NCBI GenBank assembly: GCA_025617745.1
Contig: CM046853.1
Location: 8,386,974 to 8,450,973, forward strand
Length of the DNA stretch: 64,000 nucleotides
Direction of reading: 5' to 3'
Source of the DNA: Heliocidaris erythrogramma
Lineage: Eukaryota > Echinodermata > Echinoidea > Camarodonta > Echinometridae
Below the pieces are notes generated by a model, which saw only the letters and a list, made by a program, of their open reading frames with translations, was not told the origin of the DNA and searched no databases. Positions 30,101-42,900 of this stretch are shown one piece after another (within the stretch, counting starts at the first letter, position 1; each line of letters opens with the position of its first letter). A program made the translations under genes and the position numbers.

Positions 30101-33100
30101 TACAAAAATTTAATGTTTTTATTGGACATACTACGGTAACTTAAATAGTCTCTCACAGACTCTCTCAGAATGAGACTTATTAATTGCTATGTCTGGTTTG
30201 CTCTGTTGTATGGAGCAGAAATATGGACAGTAACCCAGACTATGGAAAAGAAAATGACATTATTTAAAATGTGGGGATACAAGAGAATGATGAGCATATC
30301 ATGGAAACAGATGAAAACTAATAAAGAAATATTGGACATGGCAGGGCTTAAACAACTGACCCTGATACGACTAGTTAAGGAAAGAAAAACAAAATACTTA
30401 AATCACATCAAAAGACATAAGAATCTCTTGAAAAATATGTTGAAAGGGAGAGTAGAAGACCACGAGGCAAGCCGAGAACCAACTGTGAAGAGAACATTAA
30501 GACCTGGAGTGGAAACTACTAAAATGTAACTACTAAAATGGCACAGAACAGAGATGTGTGGAAAAATGTTGCAATCGACTTCTGATCACGGAGGCGATAC
30601 CATGATAGATACCTGGGGGGCGTTTCATCAAGCGTTTTGTCAGTGATTTTTACCGACAACTGTTATAAGCTACTGAAATCCTTGCATCTGATTGGCTGAG
30701 AGCAAATTTGTCGGTAAAAAGCACTGACAAAACGCTTGATGAAACGCTCCCCTGAATGTAAAATGGATGTTGTTGTCCTCTATTGTTATGCATGCCTGAT
30801 CAAAAAGACAAGGTCATGTGACATTGTCATATAATGTCACTTGAGGGATTAGTTTGGTTATTATTAGGTGGTCTGTCATTTATGACAGACCTCCTTTTAA
30901 TTTTGTCAAGATTTTTCTTTATTATTTATTTATTTCTTTTTATTACAAATGTTTGTTCCCACCAAATCTCAAAATCGGTCAGGCCAATATCATCGAGTTT
31001 CATGTCATGTATGAGGTCATTCATGGACATGGTCCATTAAGCTTTTGGAGGTCATCAGGTCATCGTGACGTCATCAAGACGCCATTTTGTAAATTTACAA
31101 GATCGATTATATTTTCATAATCGATCATCAAAAATCAATTATATTCACATCACATAAACTTCACATGACGGGTCATCAAGTCATGTCCTCACAGGTCATC
31201 TAGGGGTCAGGACGTGCGCGTACGCGCGCGTCAAAATTTAAAAATGCTCAAAATCACGTAGGATCAAGTCTGCACACGTTTCAGGTCATTTTGAGCATTT
31301 CAAAAATGTTCGTGAGTAAGCGTCCGCGCGCGCGTTTTACGCGCGCGCAAGTCGTAAATAACTTTAAAACACTGTTTTTTCAATTGATTTGCAATCCTGA
31401 CACTTTTCTTCATCATTTCCATCAACTTGGAATCAATTTCAATCAATAATATGGTCGTACGGGCGCGTCAAAGTTCAAAATTCGTGCGCGCGTCTATGGC
31501 GAAAATAACGTAAAAACATGCAAAAACATGCCTCTACAAAATTAACTCTAGCTCTTTAAATAGTCCATAAACCCCCCAAATTTTTTTCATCTTTGGGTAG
31601 GAGATGAATCATAGATATGATTTCATGGGTCATTTGACCCTTATAAACATTATGACGTCATCAAAATGGCGCCAGAAGTCACAATTTCCATTTTTCATGT
31701 TTTGACGTCATTACATTTATGCAAATTTTGCTCTAGATTCGTAATTATTGGTCGTTTTTCGCCCAGATTTTAATATGTTGTAGCTGAGACAAATTCCTAC
31801 GAAAATAGTTGCCACCATTTTTCATTTTGATGACGTCATCACAGTGAAAATTTCAATTACAGATGCCATGTCAGAATTTTCCCTATTTGCGTTTTGATTT
31901 CAGGCGATGAGACGTACTATCACTTCCTCGGCGATCTGAATGTATACGCTATCTTTCCTCAGCTTCGCTTCGGAAAGATAGCTACATCCAAATCGCCTCG
32001 GAAGTGATAGTTTGTCCCATCACCTTCACCAACGGTAATTATTTGCTTAATATCATTAGTCCTATTTGATATCACAATTTCTCAAAATTGGCTTACTCAA
32101 TTATCTTCAAATTTTCGTCAGTCATCGGTCCTAATAAGGTCAAGTTCATCAGGTTATCGTGACGTCATCTAGGCGCCATTTTGTACAAATCAACTTATGG
32201 TCGTATCTTCATAACGAAATGTGATTTCTCGTTCATATTTGGCATGGTTAAGGTCATTGTCATTGCAGTCATGATCATCACCATTATCCCCATCATTATC
32301 ATCATTATCACCATCATCATTATATCATCAATCATCTTCATAATCACCAACACCATAATCATCACCATTATCACATCATCAATAATCATCATCATTATCA
32401 TCACCATCATTATATCATCACCATCATTATATCATCATAATCATTATAAGCATCATTATATCATCTTCATCATCATCACCATTATCATCATCACCATAAT
32501 CTTTTTACAATGACCGTTTCACACATTTTGCTACATTCCTGTCCTCAAGAAGCATCTCCATTCATGGCATTCTTGACTTCCTATCTTCAGTTTAGTATTT
32601 CCTGATTATTATGATCATTCTGATTACGATCATGATCATACAAATTGAAAGACAGACCACCTAATTCGTCGCCATGACGAATTAAATCTAGTTATTTTTA
32701 TTATTGTATTGCACTGTCAACCAAATCTTCTAAACTTTTTTAATGTTTCCTTATTTCACATGTATTTACCCACAGAACAGTGCAACAACAAGCAGAAGAG
32801 AAGTTTCCAAAGAATGTAGAATGCAGGACACTCCATTCTCTTGCATATAGGGCAGTTGGCTTCAAGTGAGTGTAGGCTTAATAAAAGAGAAAAGAGAACT
32901 TGAATACATTGTGGAATTATAAAGTGCAGCAGTGTGAGCCCATTAAAACAAGAAATGAAAATTAGCTTTTTTCATGCTTTGCATAGAGATGTTGTTGTAC
33001 TTCTTGAGGTGCTAGCTTGACCTAATGCCTATGAGCACCAGGTGGGCTTTTTATTCAGCCTAGCGGAATAAGACAATTCAGTAGTTAACAGATTAACAGG

Positions 33101-36100
33101 CATCGTACATTGATCAGCGTATTTATTATTTTCACTGATTGCTGTATTTACTCATATCATTGTTGTCCAGATACCGGAACAAGATGGGTACCACGCTGAA
33201 GCCATATTTCATCACTTCCCTCCTCCCAAAACTCAAAGAGAAAGTCAAGCTGCATCACATGACCCTGGCCAAACATGTCTGTACGACTATCAATCACTTC
33301 TTGGCTTCTGATGATGAATTCATCACTACTGCTCATGCCCCTACGATGGACACTTCCCGTGTACCAAGAAAGGCATTGGAACATAGTGTCAGAATGGTGA
33401 GGATGTACATGAGAAGGGAATAAAATGCCCAAGGACAGCTATTGCTCTGATCTGTACATCGATTCACTGTTTGATTTTATACATTTTTTTTTTTTTTTTC
33501 AAAATGTATTACTTTGACCAGTTTTAAGTAACTGATTAAAGCACAATGCAGTGCATTATTATGTGGATCATTGGATTCAATAAAAGATATTAAATCCAAA
33601 TTGATGTTTCTATGGATCAATGGCATGACGAGTATAAATTACCTTTTGTCACTGACTCCTTTAGACATGTCTTGAATTTACATATAATGGTTGCATGGTA
33701 GAAAACACATATCACTGACTGCATTAGCATGTACACAACTGCATAGTGGCTGAAATACATCCATGCAGTGCAGAGAGTGCACTGTAAGCAAAAGAGTGTA
33801 TTTCATAATATTCACAACTGTTGTTGTATGCGATTAGAGTATGCATTTCATAAATACAACCTTAAAGGAGAATGAAACCCTGGGGAAAAATCAGTTTTAA
33901 TGAAACGATATGATGGAGGGAAGCAATTTAAAAAAGGTTCCATCAAAATCGGTTACGAAATGAAAAAGTTATGAAAGTTCGAAAAGTCTCAATTTACTTT
34001 CTATGGCGATCCTCAAATTGGCAATGTTGCTTCAAAGTGACAGGTTTAGTAGTACAACTCTCCATATGTTTTGTACACAAAATTTCTTATTTTTACCATC
34101 ACCTCTCAAGGTGCAGCTTAGGTCAAGATATATCATGTGGAAAATGTATTTGACACAACATATGTTAAGTTCACAAACAGACAAGCAGCATCTGTAGAGA
34201 TAATGGAGAAAATATGAAATTTTGTGTACAAAATATATAATGAGTTACCTACTAAACCTGCCATTTTTAAGCAACATTTCCATTTTGAGGATCACCATAG
34301 AAAGTAAATTGAGACTTCAAACTTTCATAACTTTTTCAATTCATAACCGATTTTGATGGAACTTTTATTATATTGCATCTCTCTATCCTCTCTTTTCATT
34401 AAAATGGATATTTCCCCAGGGTTTCATTCTTCTTTAATGCGATGTGGAATGTATAAAGTATTGATTTTATGCATGTGGTGTAAACATGTCATGTCTGCTT
34501 ATCTGTTTGTATATGATAATATCCTTATTACATATATTTTGTTGTTTGTACCTAGATTATTGCAGATGCAGCAGAAAGTGTTTTTCAGGCACTTATTGAT
34601 CTAACCAACAAGGAAACCAAGATTACTCATGATGGTAAGATTCTGTTATATTCATTAGATGCACTGCAAATATTTCAGACTTCCTTGAATAATTCTTTAA
34701 AATAATAAGTTTCTTTGGATGGATAGTAATTTGTCAAATAAATTAAAGTTATTCAGAAAAAGGTTTGCGGTACAACCATGTGAGTTGGAATAACTCCACG
34801 TTCCGGTCAGAATGCTCTGGCCGTCGTCAGGAGAATGAGAAGTTAAAACACATCAAAGCAGCCTTAGTCAACAATGGTTTCCCTCCTCAGGAAATACGCA
34901 CATCTGTCAACAAACCCCATGCTCCCCCACCAACCAGACACATCTCGTCCTGCACTATTCCCTTCACAGGTCATGTCTCTCACCGCATTCAACGAGTTCT
35001 GCAGAAGGCCAACATACGGGTTTTCTTCAGTTCTAAACACAAACTTGACAAGTCTCTCTACACACACAAAGACACAGCTTCTCCCGACAGCAAACCATGA
35101 GTGTACCGCATACCATGTTCCTGTGGTCAGGTCTACATCGGAGAGACTGGGAGGGACATCAAATCTCGCATCAAGGAACACCGTGCCCATGGGAGACTTG
35201 GTCACTACGACCGATCTGCCATTATCAATCATTCTGTCACTCGTGATCACCAGATTAACTGGGAAGACACCAAACTTGTAGCCCCCGCTTCCAACTGGTA
35301 TACCAGGAGGGTCCGTGAAGCCATCGAGATTCACAAACATAACACAGTTACACAGGACAAGGGTTTACAGATCAGCGACATTTGGTTTTCACTCTTCCAA
35401 TAATAACTAGTGTTATAATTTTTTATGTATTTTAACCACAATTGCTTCCCTCAACAGGATTTCATGTTTCTCTCCTCAACTTGTTCATTACCTTTGTTTT
35501 GTTGTTTCATTCATAACATTCATTATATTCATCATTAGGATACTCATTCTGATGTCATTATTTCACCTTTTTTTCCACATGTATGTTTTAAATTTAATGT
35601 CTTTCCTCAACAGGATGACTTGTTTCTCTCCACAGATTATCTCCAACAGGATTTCATGTTTCTCTCCTCAATTTGTTCATTATCATTGTTTTTTCGCCTT
35701 TCTCTCCACAGCCATTCACAACATTTATTATTAGTATACTCATTCTGTTGTCAATATTTCACCTTTTCCATATGTATGTTTTAACCTTAATTTCTTTCCT
35801 CAACAGGATGTCATGTTTCTCTCCACAGATTACCTACGGTCCCAATCCCCCTTTTGTTTCCAGCTTATCCAGACGGTTAATTGGTTTCTTAGTCCTATTG
35901 TTCACTTGTTTTCATTGTTTCTTTTCAACGCAGGATTCGTTTGATGTCACTATCGTTTCAATGCAGGTACCTTGATGTTATTTATCCTTTCAATGTAGGT
36001 ACTTTGATGTTACTGTTACTATTTCTTTCTATGTTATTTGTTTGCATCCATTTTTATTAAGTGAATTGCTGCTTCATATATAAATTCTGCTGATTTATTC

Positions 36101-39100
36101 GCTCTTCTCATTCTCCTGACGACGGCCAGAGCATTCTGACCGGAACGTGGAGTTATTCCAACTCACATGGTTGTACCGCAAACCTTTTTCTGAATTACAA
36201 CTTCACCATGCAAACCTTCAAATCCTAAATTAAAGTTAGATGAACAATGAATGAATAGCAAGCTTTTAAGAGAGAGAGAAAGAAAAAAAGATGATATGTA
36301 GAAATGCTGATATTTTAATGGTTGATTCACTGTATGTCCCAGCATTATCCAGAGCATGTAGCTCACATATTTAGCTGACATTCATAGGAAATATACTAAG
36401 GAGGAAATAGATAAGAGTGCGAGCTTCTAAACTTTCAGATTTTTCTCTAAGCTCACTGTAGAAAGGAAGTATCTTTCATGCCAAGAGAATTTTGATTTTC
36501 ATTGACGACATATTGATGTTCTCTCTTTTTTTTTAACCTGAGCAGTGTATATGAAGCTGTATGAACTCCAGCATCCCCAGCTTCAAGGCTATGATTGTTT
36601 GCTCATTGATGAAGCACAAGATCTCACTCTAGGTATATATCAAAAACAGTACTGAAGACAGTTGCCAGAAGGGCTGTGTATGTAACAGATTACTGAAGGG
36701 AAAGGGCAATGTCCAATACTTTTGGCAAGGTGAACGTAAACTTGTTTTCAAAGAGAAAGTAAACGATAAATCCAAGCTTGATGTTGTTTTTGCATTAGTT
36801 TATCATTTCATTTATAACAGAAAATCAAAATTAAAATCTGAATCATAAATATGTCATCGGCAGGCATGTCTCTTCCATAAAATGTCAGTGATTGATAACT
36901 CAAAAGACAGAAGCCATTGCTGTATTTTATGCCTTTTTATCATTCATGTAAAAGAAATTGTGAGAACTTAACACAGGTACATGCATGTGTTGTTAACTAT
37001 CAATCTGACGCTTGCTCTGACATTAGCTCCCCGCTTTATTTGGCTAAAGATACAGGATTGTGGCTTAGGTTGTGACTGGCTTTAGTTTTGGTAAATTTGG
37101 GTCCATTCTGTATACATAATGTAAGTTTTCATCCTACATGTACGTCCATATTCGTTCCATAGCCCAGCAGAGCATCCTGCTTGGTCAGACGTGTGCTAAG
37201 ATTCTAGTTGGTGATCCTCATCAGCAGATCTATAGTTTCAGGGGTGCTACCAATGCCATGGCTAGGGTACAAGCAACAAGGATGTACCATCTTACACAGG
37301 TAGGCTCACAACTAGCAGATGGCATCATTCACAAAGAAAATTTGAGTATTCTCTAAATTAAACTATACACAAGGTAAACATAGATCAATTTGTCATGAAT
37401 CATGCAATCTTTCATGAAGTATCATATTGTTTTTCAAACTTTTCAAAGTATGTTGCTCGATCTAGAAAGCATCCCCCCCCCCCACTTTTCTCCCCTTCAG
37501 TCTAAGAATTACCATCTAAGAAGTACCAAGAAGCTTTCCATAATGCATTCATTAGCATTTTCATGTAATTTTAATAGTCTTTCAGGTTTGGACCTCAGAT
37601 TGCCTATGTTGCTAACTGTCTTCTGGAAGTATTGAAACAACAAACTAAGAGCACAATCATTGGTGCAGGACCTCAAGGTATGTTGCCATGTCAGTTCTTG
37701 ATTACTCACAACGGATCTGCACTTGCTTGACATTTCTTTATACTTGTACAAAGCTCTTGTAGAAAAAAAACTATGAAAAACAGAAATTTGACCAATGAAA
37801 TGCCCGGTATCATGATTCCTAATATCTGTTGATGTAAATATTTATCTTTGATATTCTTTATTTCAATTATTTACCAAAGTATAGGATGCTATAAAGTGGT
37901 CATGTTCAGAAGCTTCATTGCGTATTTCTCTTTATCACAGTAATTTGCATCATCTATTTTTCTCCATTCACTTTAGCTGGGTTAGTGTTACCACAGACCA
38001 CATGAAGAAAAATAAAATTCCTGCTTTGGAAAATTTGTGATAAGCATATTGTTAATTGTCATGTACTTTTCAGGTCATGTTAATGGAAGTCATGTTGGTC
38101 AGGTGGCTACCATATGTCGTAGCAATGCAACCCTCTTCACAGAGGCAGCCAACATGGTCACCAAGGATGAAAACGTCAAGATACAATACTCTGGTGTAAG
38201 TCCATACAAACAAGCATAATTAATTTTCCTGGATATGAATTTAACTAATTAAATTGCCAATCAGGCAATATACTTATACAATATATACAATAAACAATAT
38301 ACATATGAAAGATTTTGATTGATCAAAATTGACATGATCTGGGAGCTGGGATATTTTAGTTTCATTTTAACCTTCAGTACATTAACCCGTTCTCTGTTTT
38401 GTTGTTACTGTGCAATATTTTGTGGTCATTTTGTAGTTCATCTTTCTTTTCTATTTAGATAATTGGCAGTAGAAAAACAAATGGAGATGATTATAATGTC
38501 TGCTAAAGATTGAATTTCTTTCCATTTCTTTAATTTTAACTTTGGTTTAGCATGAAATGTTTTTGAGAATATATATTGAACATCATTGAAATTACATCCG
38601 TAGGGCATTGAGGGCTATGGATTTGACAAGATACTGGACCTGTACTACTTGAGTTTACCACCAGAGCAAAGAGGTAACTCATTCTTCTCTGTTTTATTAT
38701 TATTAAGTCTTTTCTAGTTTTGCAATAACAGTGAAATCTATTAGCTGTCTTCACAACATTTGCATTAAGATATCACATTCATTATATGACAAGACCGATC
38801 GCTGCAAAAAATTTCACGGACCTTGAGAATCGCCTAAAAAACACAAATCCATCATTAATTTTATGTTAATCTTTATTTTTCATTTAATATTATAATTCAT
38901 GCAAATTATATGCATAAATATTCGTTTCATTTGATTATGAAGTAAAGGAAGGCCTTGGGAGTTCAATTGTAATGCTAGAAGTTCTTTCTAAACTGTAAAA
39001 ACATTATTGGATAAGAAAAAATTTGAAGGTGATTAAAATTCTCATGCATTTTATTGTTTTTATAAATTTCTTATGTATTTCTTTGTTTTTCAAATTTATT

Positions 39101-39874
39101 TATTTTTTTTTTATTTTTTTTTGTTAAAGTATGCTGTTTCAGAGTGTTCTCTTAACCAATATTGAGTTGAATAGATGATAATTACAGCTTAAAGAAAATA
39201 TAGATGATAAAGGAGGAACATGGGGAAATGTAGTTTCCCATTCGTTTTGTGCACAAAACTCAGTAATTCTCCGTTTTGGGGCTGAAATGAGGTCACAAAA
39301 GATCACATGAATCGGTAATTGTATGACAGATTTTTGTAAACTTGGTGTCAAAAGATGAGCAATATTTGAAAGAAAAAAAGTCAGTAAGTAGTTTGATATG
39401 AAATGCAGTGGTTCGAAATGCACCATGAAATATGTTTGGGGGGGGTTCTCAGAGCCCCCCTCAGTATAGTAAGGGTTAAGTATATAGCTAGCTGTGCTAT
39501 TGCAATGAAAACAGGAAATTGATAACATTAAACAATAAGATTGTTTTTGACTATTTTCAGGCAGTTACAGGATGAAGGATAAGTTCATCTCTCGTTTCAA
39601 GTCCATTGATACCATAAAGTCGTACGCTATGAGTGTCGATGATATGGAACTGCAGTCCCGTATCAAACTTGTCTTTCAATATCACTCAAGGATGCCAAGC
39701 CTGGTAGAGAAGATCAAGAAATCATCTGTCCGTTTGAATGGAGGTATCCTCAAAACACGTTGTACTATCTTCTTGTGATATATGCTGCCAAATGTGCAAC
39801 TTGTGGTTTCCTTCTGAGAATAAGAAGCACTCCATACAAAAGAAGAAATTATTTTGATGTGCTTCGCCAGAACA

Positions 39875-39912
<38 letters not shown>

Positions 39913-42900
39913 GTCATGTAGAAATCCTGGTACCATATGGCCAGAACAGAAATGACAATTTTTGTAATTCTATCACACTAAAGGGGCAACAATTGTAAAG
40001 TAATATTGTAGGAATTACAAAGTGAACCTAAACCTGTCATTGGACAGATCATTACATGTATTTAGTAAAGTGAATTGGTTAATTCAATAGTTGGCAAATA
40101 TCTCATGAAAGTAACAGAGTTGATGTCATAGCCACTGATCTTTTCTTGTTGTTGTATTTTTTGCATATATTTGCCTTGTCCAGTTTGGCCGAACATATCA
40201 AAAACTTAAATTCTGTGCTTTCAGTGGTATATAAATGTAAAAAGAAAAAAGGTTGTTAAAGCATTATTTTAAATTTAAAGACATTGAATCAGCAAATGCT
40301 TTCCATTAGATGTAATAGATGTGCGCTCTGAAATATCCCTCCGAAGCAATAAAGCAATGCTTGTACAATTAGGTCCATGCAGTACCTTATGTATATTTTC
40401 CATTTTTAAATAACTTTTAATAGCTTACCTTTTGACAACTGCTCATAAAGCTAAGGGACTTGAGTATGACACTGTGAAACTCACCGATGACTTCCTATGT
40501 GATCCTAATGGACAAATATGTGTAGGTAAGTTGAAAATATTGTGATCAATATATTTGCTTTACTGAAAACTGATAAGCTTAACCCTAAAAAGACTGGGGT
40601 ATTTTGGAGGCTGGAAAAACTTGGGGGGGGGGGGGGCCTAAAGGCCCCCCCTAAGATCTCGGCTGTTGATTGTCCGATTGCAACCAAATTTGGTATACAC
40701 ATAGTTCATTATGTTTTCTACAAGAATGCATAGTCAAATTAATCTTATTCTTATTTTTAAAGATATTCTTAATTAATTATACGAATATGCAAATTTTTTC
40801 GAAAATTTTGTGTTTTTTTAAAATATTTACATGTAGGTGTCCATTAGTCTAGAAATCCCTGTTCAAGGTTGTTATCATGTGAGAAGAAGCTGTTTCATGT
40901 TTGAATTATGTGATACACTTATGGAAATGAGTAATTTAATGAATATGCATATTACTAATTAAGTACCATTATATAGGCAAATGTCTATCGTTTGCATTAT
41001 TTCCTTATGTATTTCTTTGTTTTTCATTTCTTATGTATTTCTTTGTTTTTAAATTAATGTATTTCATTGTTTTATGATCTAGAAGAGTTATTTGTATTCA
41101 CAAATGACATTAACTAACAAGAATCCAATGAAAATATAGTTTGAAAACAGTATCTGTAATATTCATTCCAGTCCCCATTGACTTTACACACAAACGAATG
41201 CAAAATATCGAATTTTTCTTGACATGCCTTGTGAAAACATGACGTAACTCTGTTATCGTACACGCGGGGCATGCAAATTTGGTATCAAATGTTGCGCAAA
41301 AAAGTCATGAAATAGCAGCGCTATCTTTAAGCGTTACAAAATAATCGCAGTTTATGTCGAGGGGGGGCCTAAAAGGCCCCCCCAGTCTTTTTAGGGTTAA
41401 ATTGCAAAAAATAAATAAAATGAATAAATATATAAAAGAATGAAAATGAATGAATATGTAGAATGGTATGTCAATTGAATTTTACGGAGAGGTAAAATAA
41501 GTCAACTTTCATGTAAATATCTTTAGGAAACTGTGTTTGAAAAAAATGAATTTTGATTGCAGATAGATACTTGTAATCAAAGAAATTATAATTGTCCACA
41601 TGATGACTGGAAAATGGAAATTCGTATTTCTTATCACTGAAATATATTATTACATATTGATGCAAATGCAAAAAGTATGCATTGTTTATTTTGAGGTAGT
41701 ACAACTCATGGGTTTGCTTTACTGTGAACAATCTAAATGTTTCATGTTCTTGATACAGGTAATCAGGGTCTAGAAGATGAGAAGAACATTCTCTATGTAG
41801 CAGTGACAAGGGCAAAGAAGAGTCTACTACTCAACAGGACACTTACAGGATACCTGCAGAAAGTTGAGGTATGGAATTTGAACAAGTAAGACATATACAT
41901 TTGGAAATACATATGGAACAAATTGAAAAAAAAAAATGATTAAGCCTCTTGGGTACCTGATGTCTACAAGCAAAACTTGATCTGCATCTATTGAAAAAAA
42001 ATACACAAATGGTGCAAATTTGTTTTTATAGTGTTGTTAGTTTTGTGCTAGTTTGTATATTGTAATATTGCATGTTTTTTATTTGTAAAACTATCACAAT
42101 TCAACGATCTGGCTGCAAAGATATGTTCTAATAAACATTGAATTTAATTGAATTTAATTTAATATTTTGTCCTGTGCCTTGCTCCTCCCATTATTACTTA
42201 CACACAGTAATCAGGTGAGCTTAGGATTCTAAAGGGAGTGTAAGATACTGGCTATGCCCAATGTGGTAAAAATTGCATGCTTATATCTAATTTGCAAAAA
42301 TACATGCTCTCGTAAAATACTAGGTTTCAAGAGCAGTATAAAAAACCCTTTTAAGGAAATAAAAGTTAGAGAAAAACGTTCATGGAATTTGTTATTAAAG
42401 AGGATTTTATATGAGCTGATCTTGCTTTAAAGAAAGCCCTGGAATAGCATGATAAAATTATTTTGTGTTTCTTTAAGTCTTCCAGTAGGTATGCACGTCC
42501 ATCTTCACAAAAACAGTCTATAAATGTTCCAACGCCATGGAAATTAACTCCGACGATCCATTAATTTTACAGCACCATGGAAATTTACTCTGAGGATCCA
42601 TAAATGTTTCAACGCCATAGAAATTTACTCTGACAATTCATAAATGTTCTAGCACCATGGAAATTTACTCTGACGATCCATAAATGTTCCAACGCCATAG
42701 AAATTAACTTTGATGATCCATGAATATTACAGCACTATGGAAATTTACTCTGACGATCCATAAATGTCTTCCAGTAGGTATGCACGTCCAGTAGGTATGC
42801 ACGTCCATCGTTACAAAAATGGAAATTTACTCTGACAATCTATAAATGTTCCAACGCCATGGAAATTAACTCCGACGATCCATTAATTTTACAGCACCAT

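Larger units (their letters stand above)
30863..32665. mobile_element. 1.8 kb element with 15 bp inverted ends
   Basis: ATTAGGTGGTCTGTC (30863-30877) is matched perfectly in inversion at 32651-32665. The interior holds many GGTCAT/GACGTCATC segments, alternating CG/CA tracts such as TACGCGCGCG, a palindromic module (31905-32048) and an ATC-rich microsatellite (about 32263-32510). No transposase frame is visible. It occupies FBH1 intron 7. The limits rest only on the inverted ends. Confidence 0.55.

Noticed and set aside
32181..32513. Ile/Thr-rich and Met-rich open frames
   Set aside because: They translate an ATC/CAT microsatellite and have no domain.
34864..35340. 158-codon minus-strand frame within the Penelope-like element
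   Set aside because: It is the shadow of the plus-strand GIY-YIG coding sequence.
34751..36195. Hammerhead ribozyme in the Penelope-like inverted ends (CTGACGA followed by a short stem and GAAC)
   Set aside because: Penelope-like elements often carry hammerheads and CTGACGA fits the core, but the GAAA box is GAAC and I cannot pair a convincing stem I, so I do not call it.
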